This document shows positions 38,614 to 49,058 of a stretch of DNA of 64,000 bases, piece after piece. The notes under the pieces were generated by a model. It saw only the letters and a list, made by a program, of their open reading frames with translations. It was not told the DNA's origin and ran no database searches. Position 1 is the stretch's first letter, and the number at the start of each line of letters is the position of its first letter. Made by a program: the position numbers and the translations under genes. Where the stretch lies: NCBI GenBank assembly GCA_963931865.1, contig OZ007509.1:16336627-16400626 (forward strand), given 5' to 3'. The DNA is from Axinella damicornis. Taxonomy: Eukaryota; Porifera; Demospongiae; Axinellida; Axinellidae.

Positions 38614-41394
38614 AGGAAACAGTGAGGAAACTGTGATTATGTGACTGGAGAAACTCCGGACACTGGATCATGTTGTAACAACACCGGAACAGAAATGCTG
38701 TTGTGCAATATATTCATTACGTTGTCTATTGTATTACCTATGTATGTATACATAGTATACATATCAGCTATGTATGTATACAGCTATGTATGTATGTTTT
38801 GGATGGCATGCATACCTTCCACAATGAGCTCAGCTGTTGCACTGTCTCTGATAGTTGTGAGGTTGGCAAGTAAGACACCATTGGATGTGCGGCACACGTA
38901 CACTCCCTGGTCCCCGCGCTGCACATTCTCGATCACCAGCCGGGATGTGACAACCCCTGTTCTGACGTCAGTCCCGACTTGCACTACTCGCACAACTGAT
39001 GTGTTGGCAGAGGGGGTATCAGTCGTGAAATCATCCAGAGAGAGTGTGTCGTTGCCAGAGAACTTGCTCCAGTAGATGGCAGGGAGAGGGTGGCCCCTGG
39101 CCTGGCAGGAGAAGGAAGAGTTGGAGAAGAGTTCTGCCGGTGTGGTCACGGGAGGGGAGGTGATGTTAGCCGGCACTGTGAGGGGTAGAAGACGGTAGCC
39201 ATGACTTTGAGGTGTGTATGCTTTGCATGGTACACTGTCAGGATGGGAGTTACTCCAACCTCGCTTGCACTCCGCAATCTTTGATCCAAAACTTCCTCCT
39301 TCTCAATTTTATTGCATACAGGAGCACAACCATACCATCCTTACACATTCAAGCCCTCACACTCACACACACCCTCACACACCTCTGACATCAATTGTGG
39401 TGGAAGTGGAACTAGTTCCGTTGATGTCCTTAGCCAGGCATGTGTACACCCCAGCATCCTCCTCCTCCACTGACACGATCCGCAGCACAGCAGTGACAAT
39501 GGACTCCGTGTGACTCACCTCCATGCTGACCCTCCCTTGCGAACCAAGGGGTTCACCATTCATGACCCACAACACTTCCAAGGGGATGTGTCCCACCACG
39601 GTACAGTTGAGCTCAACATAGAGGGAGAGGATGGGGTGGAGGGTGGGGTGGGGGCGGGACAGGAAGAAGGGGGAGGCTGCAGGAGAAGAGTTCAGGAGAT
39701 GCACAGGAATGGAAAAACATTTGGAAATGCCAAAATGAAATTTTGAGATGATGAACACCGCGAAGGAACATTTTATATCTACTTTTGTACATTTTAGGTT
39801 CCATGTCTTGTTGAATTATATACCGGTACAATGCAGCAGCCCTACCAAACTCCTTACATGGTATAAGCACTGCATTCACAGCTACTTCTTTGAGAAACCA
39901 ATGCTGGCTGACATTACGCATAAGAATCTGTAGTAGTCTCCAACACTTGCAAATCGACTGCAAATGTGTGTGTTTCAAATCCATACAGGACTGCTGTTCG
40001 ACAACATATGGTTATGCTAGGGCAAGTTTCCAGTAGGTGGGTGTCTGAGGGCAATGTCCTTTGAGTGCGGCCTGGGAATGAGGCTAGTCCTACAGTAGTA
40101 CACTCATTGCTAGAGAAACAGGCATACCTAGTTGACAGTATAACAGCAGCACAGAACAATATTAATGTGCCCACCAATTCCCATGGCATCGCACATAATA
40201 CATTAACTTGCTGCCTAAGTGGAATTCTTGTGAATGGCATGCAGTGCCATACCACTGCTGCGGTGTGTTTGTTGTTTGCGTATCTGATGTGGTTGCATGC
40301 AGTGAGCAATATCCTTGCTAGGGTTCAGTGAGCGTGTAGCCCAAACAACGTACCTCACTCAGCAGCGACATTGAATTCCTGTTAGTTCAAACAAAATCAT
40401 GCTACCTTTGCCCAGTGTACCCATGCAATATTCTTAAGCGGGAATATTTTCCAGGCCACAGGTGTCATGATGTTCAACACTAGCCTCATCCCAAGTTCCT
40501 CTCCTGCTCTGTTTTCCGGACCGCACATGGTCAAGAAAGTGCAGTGGAAGAGGTCCTACGGATGTGGTTACATGTACCTAAACACTATCAGGGTTACATC
40601 CCGGGGGGGGGGGGGGGGGGGGGGGGGGGGTGGCCTTGAGTCTTTGCTGCCCCCCTTGAAAGATACCAAACTAATACATATGCAAAGCAACTCATGCATC
40701 CCCCCTTACTTCTTCTCCGCACTACATTTTCACACGATTTTCAAAATGAAACACTGACTAGGACACAGTCACGTACCTATGACCACCAGCTGAACGGAGG
40801 CATTCTGTGTACTCCCAATGAGATTCTCAGCATAGCAGGTGAAGTTAGCAGACTGCTCCATGTGGGCACTGTTGATGGTGAGTACTGACACGGTAGTGGA
40901 GTTGCGGTCGGCCACCATCAGTGAGACGTTGCAGTCACTGGGACGCAGCTCCTCCACAAGCATGGTGTCATTGCGCATAGGCATCAGAACCTCCTCGGGA
41001 GACTCCCCCACCATATCCATATCCCCACTCCCTCCCTGCACATAGTCCCCACCTGAATGAACAGATGTGTGGCAAGCACAGATTAGATATATATATATAT
41101 ACACTGATAGATAGATAGATAGGTAGGCAGATAAATGGCTAGATACAGACAAACAGCCCTAGACAAATGAATTGATACATACAACACATAGACAGATAGT
41201 AATAGATAGACAGCTAGATAGATACACACAGATAGATAAATAGATAGATAGGTATGCATAGATAGATAAGCACAGATAGACAGTCACACAAATAGATGGA
41301 TAGGTAGATAGATGGATAGATAGATAGATAGATAGATAGATATATGGATAGATAGATAGATAGATGGATGGATAGATGGATAGATAGATAGATG

Positions 41395-41432
<38 letters not shown>

Positions 41433-41589
41433 AAGAAAGATGAACCCACTTCCTGCATCCATTGGTCTGGTGAAGGTGTCATAGAAGTCATTGTAGTCGA
41501 GGGCAGGAGCTTCCCCGAACACCTCCGCAAGGGCTGGCCCCTCACAGTAGCCGTTGAGCACACCACCAGTACCACTCACCCAGATCACC

Positions 41590-41656
<67 letters not shown>

Positions 41657-41933
41657 AATTTCAAGACCATCTTCTGATCTAGCATGCTAACTACGTATTA
41701 CAGTCGATTGGCAGCCATGTCTAAACACTGTACACCATGCATTACAAGCATCTGTTCTGATTGCAGATGATTTTACTGCATGGTGTGCTATAGCTGACCT
41801 GCGGTGCTGGGGAGCCAAATGCCCGGCACATGAACACAACCATGCGCCCCTGGTCATGGATGTTGACCTCTTCCTTCTCCGGCCATACGGTGACGTTCGG
41901 GGGAACTGCGATACGTGTGTGTGTGTGTGTGTG

Positions 41934-41973
<40 letters not shown>

Positions 41974-44459
41974 TATGGTGTGGTCTACAAAAGCAACTGG
42001 CCACACGCTCACTGTTCAGGATTAGCTGGAAGATGTAGGAGTCCTCTCCTGCCGCATTAGTTGCAACACAGGAGTAGTTCCCACGGTCCTCATACCCACT
42101 GGGGTCCACCCTCAATCGAGACTCGGTAGTTTCTGCATTGGTCATCGCTGTTAACTCCACCTTCCCTCCTACCTCCTCCACCAGGGGCACACCATCCCTC
42201 AGCCAGGTGATATCAGGGGCAGGACGTCCCCGTGAAACGCAAGTAAGATCGATCGCAGCTGGGACAGTAACGATCGGCTCAAGAGCCAATGGACTCACAC
42301 GGGTCACCTGCGGAGGTTCTGGGGGAAAGTAAAATGGGTCCATACTTACGGTAGACATGAACAGTGTGTAGTAGACCTGTTAGTGGTTGGATCTCCATTT
42401 ATCATTCCACATTCTGGCACAGCGAGTGATGACTCATGTAAGTGTAAGTGTATGAGATGCTAGCCACAGCAGTGATGATTGTCTGCACTCATGCCCTCAC
42501 TCTCTCTCACATCCTCACTCACAGTCTCACACCACCCTCACTCACACTCACATCCTCAGCACACCACCCTCACTCACACCACCCTCACTCACACCACCCT
42601 CACTCTCACATCCTCACACATCCTCACACACTCCTCACTCACACCACCCTCACTCTCACATCCTCACACTCCTCACACACTCCTCACTCACACCACACTC
42701 ACTCACACCACCCTCACTCTCACATCCTCACTCACACCCTCACTCTCACATCCTCACATCCTCACCACACCACCCTCACTCACACCACCCTCACTCACAC
42801 CACCCTCACTCACCTGGCAGGATGATGATGTTCTCAGACACAGTACTGCTCCCTCCTGCATGGGAGTTGGTGGCAACACACGTGTACTCCACTCCTGGTA
42901 CCGCATTGTACAGCTCCAACACCACAGTGGTGGAGGGAGGGGGTGTGGCACTAGTGAGGGTGGTATTGGGGGGGAGGGTCCTGTTGCCCTGCCGCCAGGT
43001 CACGGAAGGGAGGGGATTGCCAACTGCAGTGCAGGTCAGGTTGAGGTAGTCGCCCTCACTGGTCTGGTTCACTGAGACCACTGGGGCAGCTGGTGTGTAT
43101 GTGTGTGGGTGTATTAGGTTTCCAAATCTAGCTGCACTCAGATGGTACACCTATATATCTCCATGGGGGACATTAGATCACTAACCATATTCACAGTGTT
43201 GCATGAATGCAGCTGCTCATGATTCCACTCAATGCAGACAGCACAAGTTGAAACAGTGCATTGTGTAAACCACAAGCAGTCAGGACTCACCATATTCATC
43301 CACAAAGAACTCCACAGTTAACACCCCACCACCAATGACATGCATATCAGCCTCGTATCTGCCATAATCTGCCTCAGAAGTATCGTTCAAAATGAATCGC
43401 TTTGAAAAGTCGTCCAGCTCCAGGCGCGGAAAGTCATGCATTGCTGTTCCGTTCTGTATCCATGTGATGGCTGTGTACCCGGTGGCTCGAACCTCCAGTA
43501 CAATGGTATCTGGAGGGGCCAGTGCTGAGTAGCGGGGGGTCACATATTCCAGGGAAGGAGGGCCTGGAGGGAGGGAGGGAGGGAGAGAGCAGCAAGGAAT
43601 ATTATTGAGATTGACAGGTCTGGTCATATTATTCTCCTCTGAGCGGAGAGTGCACCAACAGCACGATGTGACACTTATAGGACCATTTCTTCAAGCATGG
43701 CTAGTAAACAAGCAAAGATGGAAAAGTAGAAGTATTGCTTCATCACTAATTATGTTAGTGGGTGTTGACCATGTTGTAGTCTCTAATAGAGCAAGCCTGC
43801 ACCAGCACCCACAACTAAACTGTGTGTATTATTACTGCAAACAAGTTTAGCACTGTACGAAGACACTTGTTCAACACAGGTTTACAGTACCTCAGCACAT
43901 GAAGCAACTGCATATTCTGTGCAGCTGACTCATGCTCATGGCCTGATATGCACAGTTCACTGACACTGATTAGTCCACATACTCACCACACTCAATACAT
44001 CCTTCCCCTGCGGTGTCCCTTTGGGCAGAGACCACATCTGGCTGTCCACAGCAATCCTCCAGGGATTCCCCCAGCACGAACACAGGCCTGCTCACACCAT
44101 CTCCGCAGGTCGGTAAGTGATAACATACAAACTGGCAATCTGGAGAGAGAGAGAGGACAGCTGGCATCCACAACTTGAGCTTATAACTTAGTGAGCAAGC
44201 AGTTTATAGCCTGCTGACTACTTTGAGGGAACTTAAAATTGGCCGTATTAATTAAGCTACCTTCGGAAAAGCTGACATGCACCCGGTTATGCATGCAGAT
44301 AGCGTTTCAGTGGAGCCAAGGATAATTGAAGCAATTAAACTTGGTGGAGCTAGGCGCGTAAATTTTAAATTGTGTACGAGGACAAAATTCTCGAGTGTTT
44401 ATACTCCACTTACCGACTCCAGCAGCAGCTAGCACCACAAGCAAGAACAGTACCGCCAT
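28939..44459 (-). CDS. Adhesion GPCR with long Ig-like array, EGF, GAIN/GPS, 7TM
   Basis: About 30 exons over 15.5 kb. Start 44459 with signal peptide [16 protein letters not shown], then a Cys-rich exon (44142-43986). Ig-like exons lie near 43562-43290, 43090-42817, 42320-42013, 41907-41797 with 41590-41450, 41052-40776, 39680-39383, 39178-38815, 38577-38266, 38172-38005 with 37680-37487, and 37272-36948 (Cys...Trp...YxC patterns such as [17 protein letters not shown]). An EGF repeat follows (36632-36512, six Cys), then Ig-like 36320-36195 and 35921-35777. Next come exons near 35544-34985, a HormR-like exon (34653-34410), and GAIN exons (34199-34057, 33470-32792). GPS: CVFWEPP...TWSSDGC...[13 protein letters not shown], with cleavage expected at HL/T. 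7TM: TM1 32176-32051, TM2-3 31570-31300, TM4 30988-30914, TM5-7 plus tail 29932-28939. The 30914 donor is unclear (possibly GC). AATAAA on this strand lies at 28869-28864. Ligand unknown. Confidence 0.88.
30150..30345. repeat. About 30-bp minisatellite, GCGGACGCAATCGGGGAGCA
   Basis: Six or so diverged units of GGACGCAATCGGGGAGCAGC with AGCTGAA linkers, in an intron of the adhesion GPCR. Confidence 0.85.
30437..30715. repeat. Perfect 279-bp palindrome
   Basis: The 139-base left arm is an exact reverse complement of the 139-base right arm around a single C at 30576. There is no loop and I found no mismatch. Homology stops at once on both sides. It lies in the intron between the TM4 and TM5-7 exons of the receptor gene. 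Confidence 0.95.
30985..31140. repeat. 33-bp tandem repeat
   Basis: Five units of AGATCACATGATCAACTG plus AAGTATACCAACCAC, partly shortened. Intronic; each unit contains the palindrome ATCACATGAT. Confidence 0.9.
33571..33663. mobile_element. MITE with 9-bp target duplication GGTGAAATG
   Basis: TAGCCTCGTTCCCAGGCTCC at the left and its complement GGAGCCTGGGAACGAGGCTA at the right. GGTGAAATG occurs directly on both sides (33562-33570 and 33664-33672). In an intron of the receptor GAIN region. Confidence 0.9.
34915..34942. mobile_element. Minimal MITE, ends only
   Basis: TAGCTTCATTCCCAGG followed almost directly by CCTGGGAACGAGGCTA. Intronic. Confidence 0.6.
36072..36129. mobile_element. MITE, TAGCCTCGTTCCC family copy
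   Basis: AAGCCTCGTTCCCAGGCTCT with inverted partner AGAGCCTGGGACCAAGGATA around a short loop. Intronic. Confidence 0.65.
41170..41435. repeat. (GATA)n-rich microsatellite
   Basis: Imperfect GATA/GATG tetranucleotide tract in an intron of the receptor; the apparent long open frames (ISLSIYLS...) come from the repeat. Confidence 0.95.
42480..42815. repeat. CCTCACTCACACCA minisatellite
   Basis: Variable 14-20 base units of CCTCACTCTCACATCCTCAC and CACCACCCTCACTCA, intronic, ending just at the exon near 42817 whose minus-strand donor it flanks. Confidence 0.9.
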
Positions 44460-44679
44460 CGTAAATCAAATTCGCAACAGCACACGCCCCCTATGGGCTC
44501 AGAGCAGCCCCGCCCTTTTCCCCAATTCCGTGACGGCGTGAGGCCAGGGGATTCCCCATCTCACCTCCCGTGACGTCCTGATGTCATTGTGTTGAACATC
44601 TGGCAGCAAAATGGTCGACAGTGTGGAAGTACAAGTGTGTCCGCAACGATCTGTGAATGACGCTTGTACATTGTGAACA
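44460..44679. promoter_or_regulatory. Bidirectional promoter region aGPCR / PA-TM-RING
   Basis: 220 bases separate the two divergent start codons. Contains ACACGCCCCC and CCCCGCCC GC-boxes and two TGACGT half-sites (CRE-like) near 44570-44583. Role inferred from position. Confidence 0.45.
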
Positions 44680-45840
44680 ATGAGTCCTCTCAGATCTCGA
44701 GTGGTGTTCTTAGCAATATCGCTCCTCACTGCCGGAGCGTGTGTCGTAGGGGAACTGCAAATCAACCTTTTCTACAATGGCCAGACAAATGGTAGCTTGA
44801 AAGACTATACTGACCTCACCCCGTTTTCAGGTCGTTATGCCAATATACCACCTGCGTTTGTTGGGCGCATATTGCAGCCGGAGCCCCGCAATGCTTGTCA
44901 CTACATCCCGTTACTCCCGACCAATTTGACTGAGAATTCCTCGTGGATTGCACTGGTGGATGGGTATCCTTCCTGTCCCATTGATATGGTCAACAATGTA
45001 CGCAATGCGGGCTACAGGCTGATCATTACATCCAGCTACAATGACACAGATCTTACGGTCACAAGTGCTCTCAGTAACACTCAGTTTCCTGTGGCTGCCG
45101 TTACTGATGAATATGCAAACTATCTGAGAGAGCATGCTCAATCAAATTCATCGGATGATCCGATCACTGCACATATTAATGCTAGCAGTGCTATCTCCTT
45201 GTTTGCAGTAGTCACTCCATTTGTGGTCTTTTTTTGCGGTGTGTGCATCTGTTGTTGCGTGCTGTTTTGTTCCCGTTTCCGCCACCATGATCCAGACCTT
45301 GATCGTCGGATGCACTACATTGAGGAGCGTCGTCGAACCTTTGAGCAGCTACAGCGCCAGGAGAGACTTGCACGCCAGGAACTCATTGAGAGCATCTTGC
45401 GTCAACTGCAGGAGCTACAGGTTGAGTTGGGAGCCCAGGTGCCACTTGGAGAGGCAGAGACAAAGAGGCTGCCGAAAAGAAAGTACCATGCTGGAGGAGA
45501 AGTCGGTGATACTTGTGCAATTTGTGTGGAAGATTTCCAAGAGGGTGTTGAAGTACGTGTGTTGCCATGTGATCACGTGTTCCACCCTAAGTGTGTGGAT
45601 GAGTGGCTGGGCCACCACAGCTCACTCTGTCCTCTGTGCAAGATGGAAGTGACACGGAGGCCAGAGAGCAGCAGAGGAGCGGCAGTAGACCTCCCCCCTC
45701 CATTTTTGTCCCGGACTGAGTCCACCTCGGATGACGAAACACCCTTCTCTCCCACCTCAGACAGTGAAGCACGACTTCTTACAGATCGATCTAGAAGCAA
45801 TAACAGTGATAATATACAGACCAGGTATGGCTCCGTGTAG
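44680..45840 (+). CDS. PA-TM-RING E3 ubiquitin ligase (RNF13/RNF167-like), intronless
   Basis: One uninterrupted 386-codon frame. Order: signal peptide (residues 1-24), protease-associated luminal domain (about 30-165) with several N-glycosylation sequons (NGS, NLT, NSS, NDT), a transmembrane helix (about 172-197, ISLFAVVTPFVVFFCGVCIC), a basic/coiled segment (EERRRTFEQLQRQERLARQE), then RING-H2: CAIC...VLPCDHVFHPKC...CPLC at about 280-320 with all eight zinc ligands. The Ser-rich acidic tail (ESTSDDETPFSPTSDSEARL) resembles endolysosomal family members. These ligases ubiquitinate membrane and endosomal cargo. Its lack of introns is unusual beside its neighbours and could mean origin by retroposition. 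Confidence 0.93.
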   Translation: MSPLRSRVVFLAISLLTAGACVVGELQINLFYNGQTNGSLKDYTDLTPFSGRYANIPPAFVGRILQPEPRNACHYIPLLPTNLTENSSWIALVDGYPSCPIDMVNNVRNAGYRLIITSSYNDTDLTVTSALSNTQFPVAAVTDEYANYLREHAQSNSSDDPITAHINASSAISLFAVVTPFVVFFCGVCICCCVLFCSRFRHHDPDLDRRMHYIEERRRTFEQLQRQERLARQELIESILRQLQELQVELGAQVPLGEAETKRLPKRKYHAGGEVGDTCAICVEDFQEGVEVRVLPCDHVFHPKCVDEWLGHHSSLCPLCKMEVTRRPESSRGAAVDLPPPFLSRTESTSDDETPFSPTSDSEARLLTDRSRSNNSDNIQTRYGSV

Positions 45841-47064
45841 GGTGGTTATTTATGTGACGTCTGAGAGGCCTGGTTTTACCATGGTAACACTCTACATGTG
45901 AACTCCATTTTGTGCATGGTCTCTACCTGTGACATTTGACACTATATACATGTATGTGATTATGTGATCTTTGTACAATCATGCTCTTATTTACTTTTTA
46001 GTGTTTTCCTGTTGTAAAGTGAGGTACAGAAATTTCTTGAGCAACTCCTGAATGTGATCATGCAGGTGTATACCAACCAGGTAGGTTGCACTTTCAAAAA
46101 ATTCTTTTCTCGGAGGGACAGAATGCATCCAAAAAATCGATGAAATTGACTGTCCGCTTTTTGATCATCCACAATAATTGTAACAGTTGGATGAATGTAC
46201 TGATTGTCTTAGCTTGTCACTGTAGAGATTTGTGTCCTGGAAAGAAAATGGTTCCCTGTTCAGGGAGATTATGGAGACAGCAGGAATTATCGATTTCAAT
46301 TGTCCGATTCTGGAGGTTTAGCTACAAATGTGGACGATCAATGTCATCCAATTCTGCATAATGTTGTTAACTGTTAATGTCATGCAAGACAGTGTAGTAA
46401 AGTGACAACAAGTGGACCTGGACATGAAAACACCCAATTGTACACTATACATTGTAGAGTACAAGCATTGTGCATCACAGTTCCATCATTCTAAGTCAGA
46501 GAGCCTAGTGAGCAAAAATGTAAAAGTGCCCAACCCTTTGGGGGTCTCGGTATACCGCCATCATGCATGGACAAACGATTATAATCATCCAATGCTAACA
46601 GCTGCTATACTTTCCATGGAGGTCATCTAGTAATTGCCTGCCATCCAAAAGTGGATGGTCAGTTTTGGACGGTCATTCTGTCCTAAAAGTGGATGACGAT
46701 TGTTGGGCGCTATTTTTGGAAGCGCACTTTACCTGGTACCAACAGCTGGTGGTGCATTGTAAGACCTCACCTATTGCCCTGGTCATTCGTTGCTTGATTG
46801 CCACTAGAGCAGGCAAATTAACCAATAATCCTGTGAACGCAGGGACAAAGAGTAATAGATAGACCTTGGGTATGGAATGCCAATGTTGATTTTCTCTACG
46901 ATCAATCGCACATAAATGATCATCAATTTGCATAATCAATATGGTTAATTGCAACTACAACTCACAATGTCAAAGAATAACAATAGGGTGTTCTACAATG
47001 ACTCACTCAGTCACCTACTATATGAGAGTTGTTAACACGTGTAATGTAAACTTCCAAAGACCAT
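45841..47064. other. Intergenic, no gene recognised
   Basis: 3' flank of the RING gene, then AT-richer sequence with recurring GGATGAT/ATCATCC motifs (46140-46720). Similar motifs occur in the receptor intron at 31700-31940, so a diverged repeat is likely. Confidence 0.4.
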
Positions 47065-47719
47065 TTACCGGACAGTTATTACATAGCGAGGTAGACTACG
47101 TGTTGGGTCTTTTATCACCAAGATGTTGCCATCCTGTGTGTAATGCGTTCCGTGCTTTCCAAGTAAGAGTTCATTTAACAACATCTTCTTTCCACCTTTA
47201 CAGTACTTCATTGATATGTCTGGAGTGGTGCCAAAGTAGTCTCCTTTTCCGTATTTCTTCCGGCGTCGTAGCTTAGGATCGTAGCCTTCCCGGCAAATAC
47301 TTTCAATATTTTTCACTGGTGTACCATGGAATGCAAGGCACGTTTTTCGCTGGTCTTTAGGGAGAGAAAACATCTTTGACATGAAACGCCGAAAAGTTTT
47401 CCTTCGGGTGCCACAGCATTCTGATTTCCATCCACGGAGACAACTGTGAAGTTTGCAAACTTCAGGAACTCCTGAACTTCGTCATCGCTTTTGAGAATTT
47501 TTGCTGCAGAGGGAGTCAGTTTGAGCATCGCTGTGCTTGTGTCAAGTAGCTACCCAGGTTAGGAGCATCTTCAAGTGCATGTTCACGGCAGCAGTAGTGA
47601 AGAACTTTGGTGCCCTCGGTTCGGTACAGCCTGGAAGCTCGCACTGGTCTTCTACCCTGTCCACAGGAGCTTAGAGAAAAGACAAACAAAACGAGTCTGC
47701 AAAACACATCTGCAGCCAT
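47065..47719 (-). pseudogene. PARP-like (ADP-ribosyltransferase) gene with two frame breaks
   Basis: The last frame (47382-47065) has the C-terminal half of a PARP catalytic fold: TCLAFHGT (the His of the H-Y motif), YGKGDYFGTTPDISMKY (Tyr), GGKKMLL and the terminal LPRYVITV like family ends. Upstream the frame shifts by one near 47393-47402 (a run of A then T) between VDGNQNAVAPEGK and FRRFMSKMFSLPK. A second shift near 47612-47625 separates QCELPGCTEPR from TKVLHYCCREHALED, together a Cys-rich knuckle (CxxxxC...CCxxH). A 57-base intron (GTAGCT...CTGCAG) may lie at about 47565-47509. Two shifts imply decay or sequencing error. Small single-domain ART with an N-terminal zinc knuckle; target unknown. 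Confidence 0.6.
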
Positions 47720-47737
47720 AGCTACAGTATGTCCCAA

Positions 47738-49058
47738 GCAGAATTCATACGGGCAATGCCAAACTGCTTACCCTGCTTTGCATGCTGGATGGTACACGTA
47801 CCACTCTCGTGCTGGATGGTACAACTCTCAGGGATGGATTGTGGGATCATGCACAGGGAAGTATGCTGTGGAGCACTGGTGTCCACTGAGGCCAGGGGAG
47901 CTGCGTCAAAGATGTCAGAATAAGATGAAGTTGTCACACGTTTCATATACAGTGTCAGAACGGGGAGAATTAGGTTTGAAATAAATTATGGGAGACTGCA
48001 TGCCTACATTCTAATCCCTGCCGTTTTCCAATGTTGGCGTGCCTCCTTCCACAGTAATTCTCAAAGGGCCACGCGGCCGGGGTTGGAGCATCCAGGTAGC
48101 AAGCAGTGTGTCACCCCCTTCACACTCAGCTGGCTTCCTTCTGTGTATAAAAATGAACTAACAGTGGAATCCTGGCACACTCCTTTTGAGTGATGGAGAA
48201 GCTTGGATAGGCTTCCCAAAAACATTTTCCTGTAAAGAGAATTTTGAGGCTATGACCAAACATTTGCACCATTCAAGACTCCCCTCTTCCCAATGGAAAT
48301 TATGAATGAGTTCGTTCCAGTGAATTCAGTTAGAAGCTGAAACTAGCCCATGTGTTTACACAAAAAGGGCTTCATATACATGTACACTCCAAGACTTAGC
48401 CTTTGAGTGGTATATACCCACCCACCACCATTCTGTGGTGTAGAGTCCATTACTTATCCAAATGGGTGTGTGTGTCAATTCAGGTGATGCAAACACATCA
48501 GATTCTATATGCTGACTTACCCTGCTCTATGGCTAGCCTTCTCTGGTATTCCATTGCATGGGTGTAGCCACAGCACTCATGAACAGTTCCTCTCGTCCAC
48601 ATGGCAGGGATTGTGGCACTCAGGAATGACACACTTCTCGGTGGCTAAAAATGTGCATGCAGGCGGGAAAGATTACATACTTAAGCCTTTATGATTACAC
48701 AATCATGTATACAGAAGCTCGCCAATTATACATTTTGGTGTTCATTCAAAGTAAAATTATTGTTACATACTTGGGGTGTCAGTATCTCCTCAAAAAACTT
48801 AATCTTAGTCACCAGCAGACATACTGCGCAATAAAAGATTATTCTGTACAAGTCATTCAAAACAACATCAAACAATAGATTTGTACAGAAACCAAGTCAT
48901 GATGATGCCAACTAAAAAGAGCAGTGTGAACTGTCAAAATAATAAGTGCTGCACAAAATTAACGTCGCTCACACCTAGAATCACTTGGCATAGCATAATA
49001 CTATAGTTATGTGGCTTATGGTCTAAGTGCCGACGATGGAGAACCAGTATCCTAGTGC
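47738..49058. other. Intergenic, no gene recognised
   Basis: Upstream flank of the PARP-like gene and 3' flank of FMR1. Minus-strand 47946-47722 is open for 75 codons but has no recognisable motif. Nothing else seen. Confidence 0.4.

Noticed and set aside
41159..41588. Open frames rich in ISLSIYLS as membrane proteins
   Set aside because: Produced by the GATA microsatellite; only 41590-41450 is a receptor exon.
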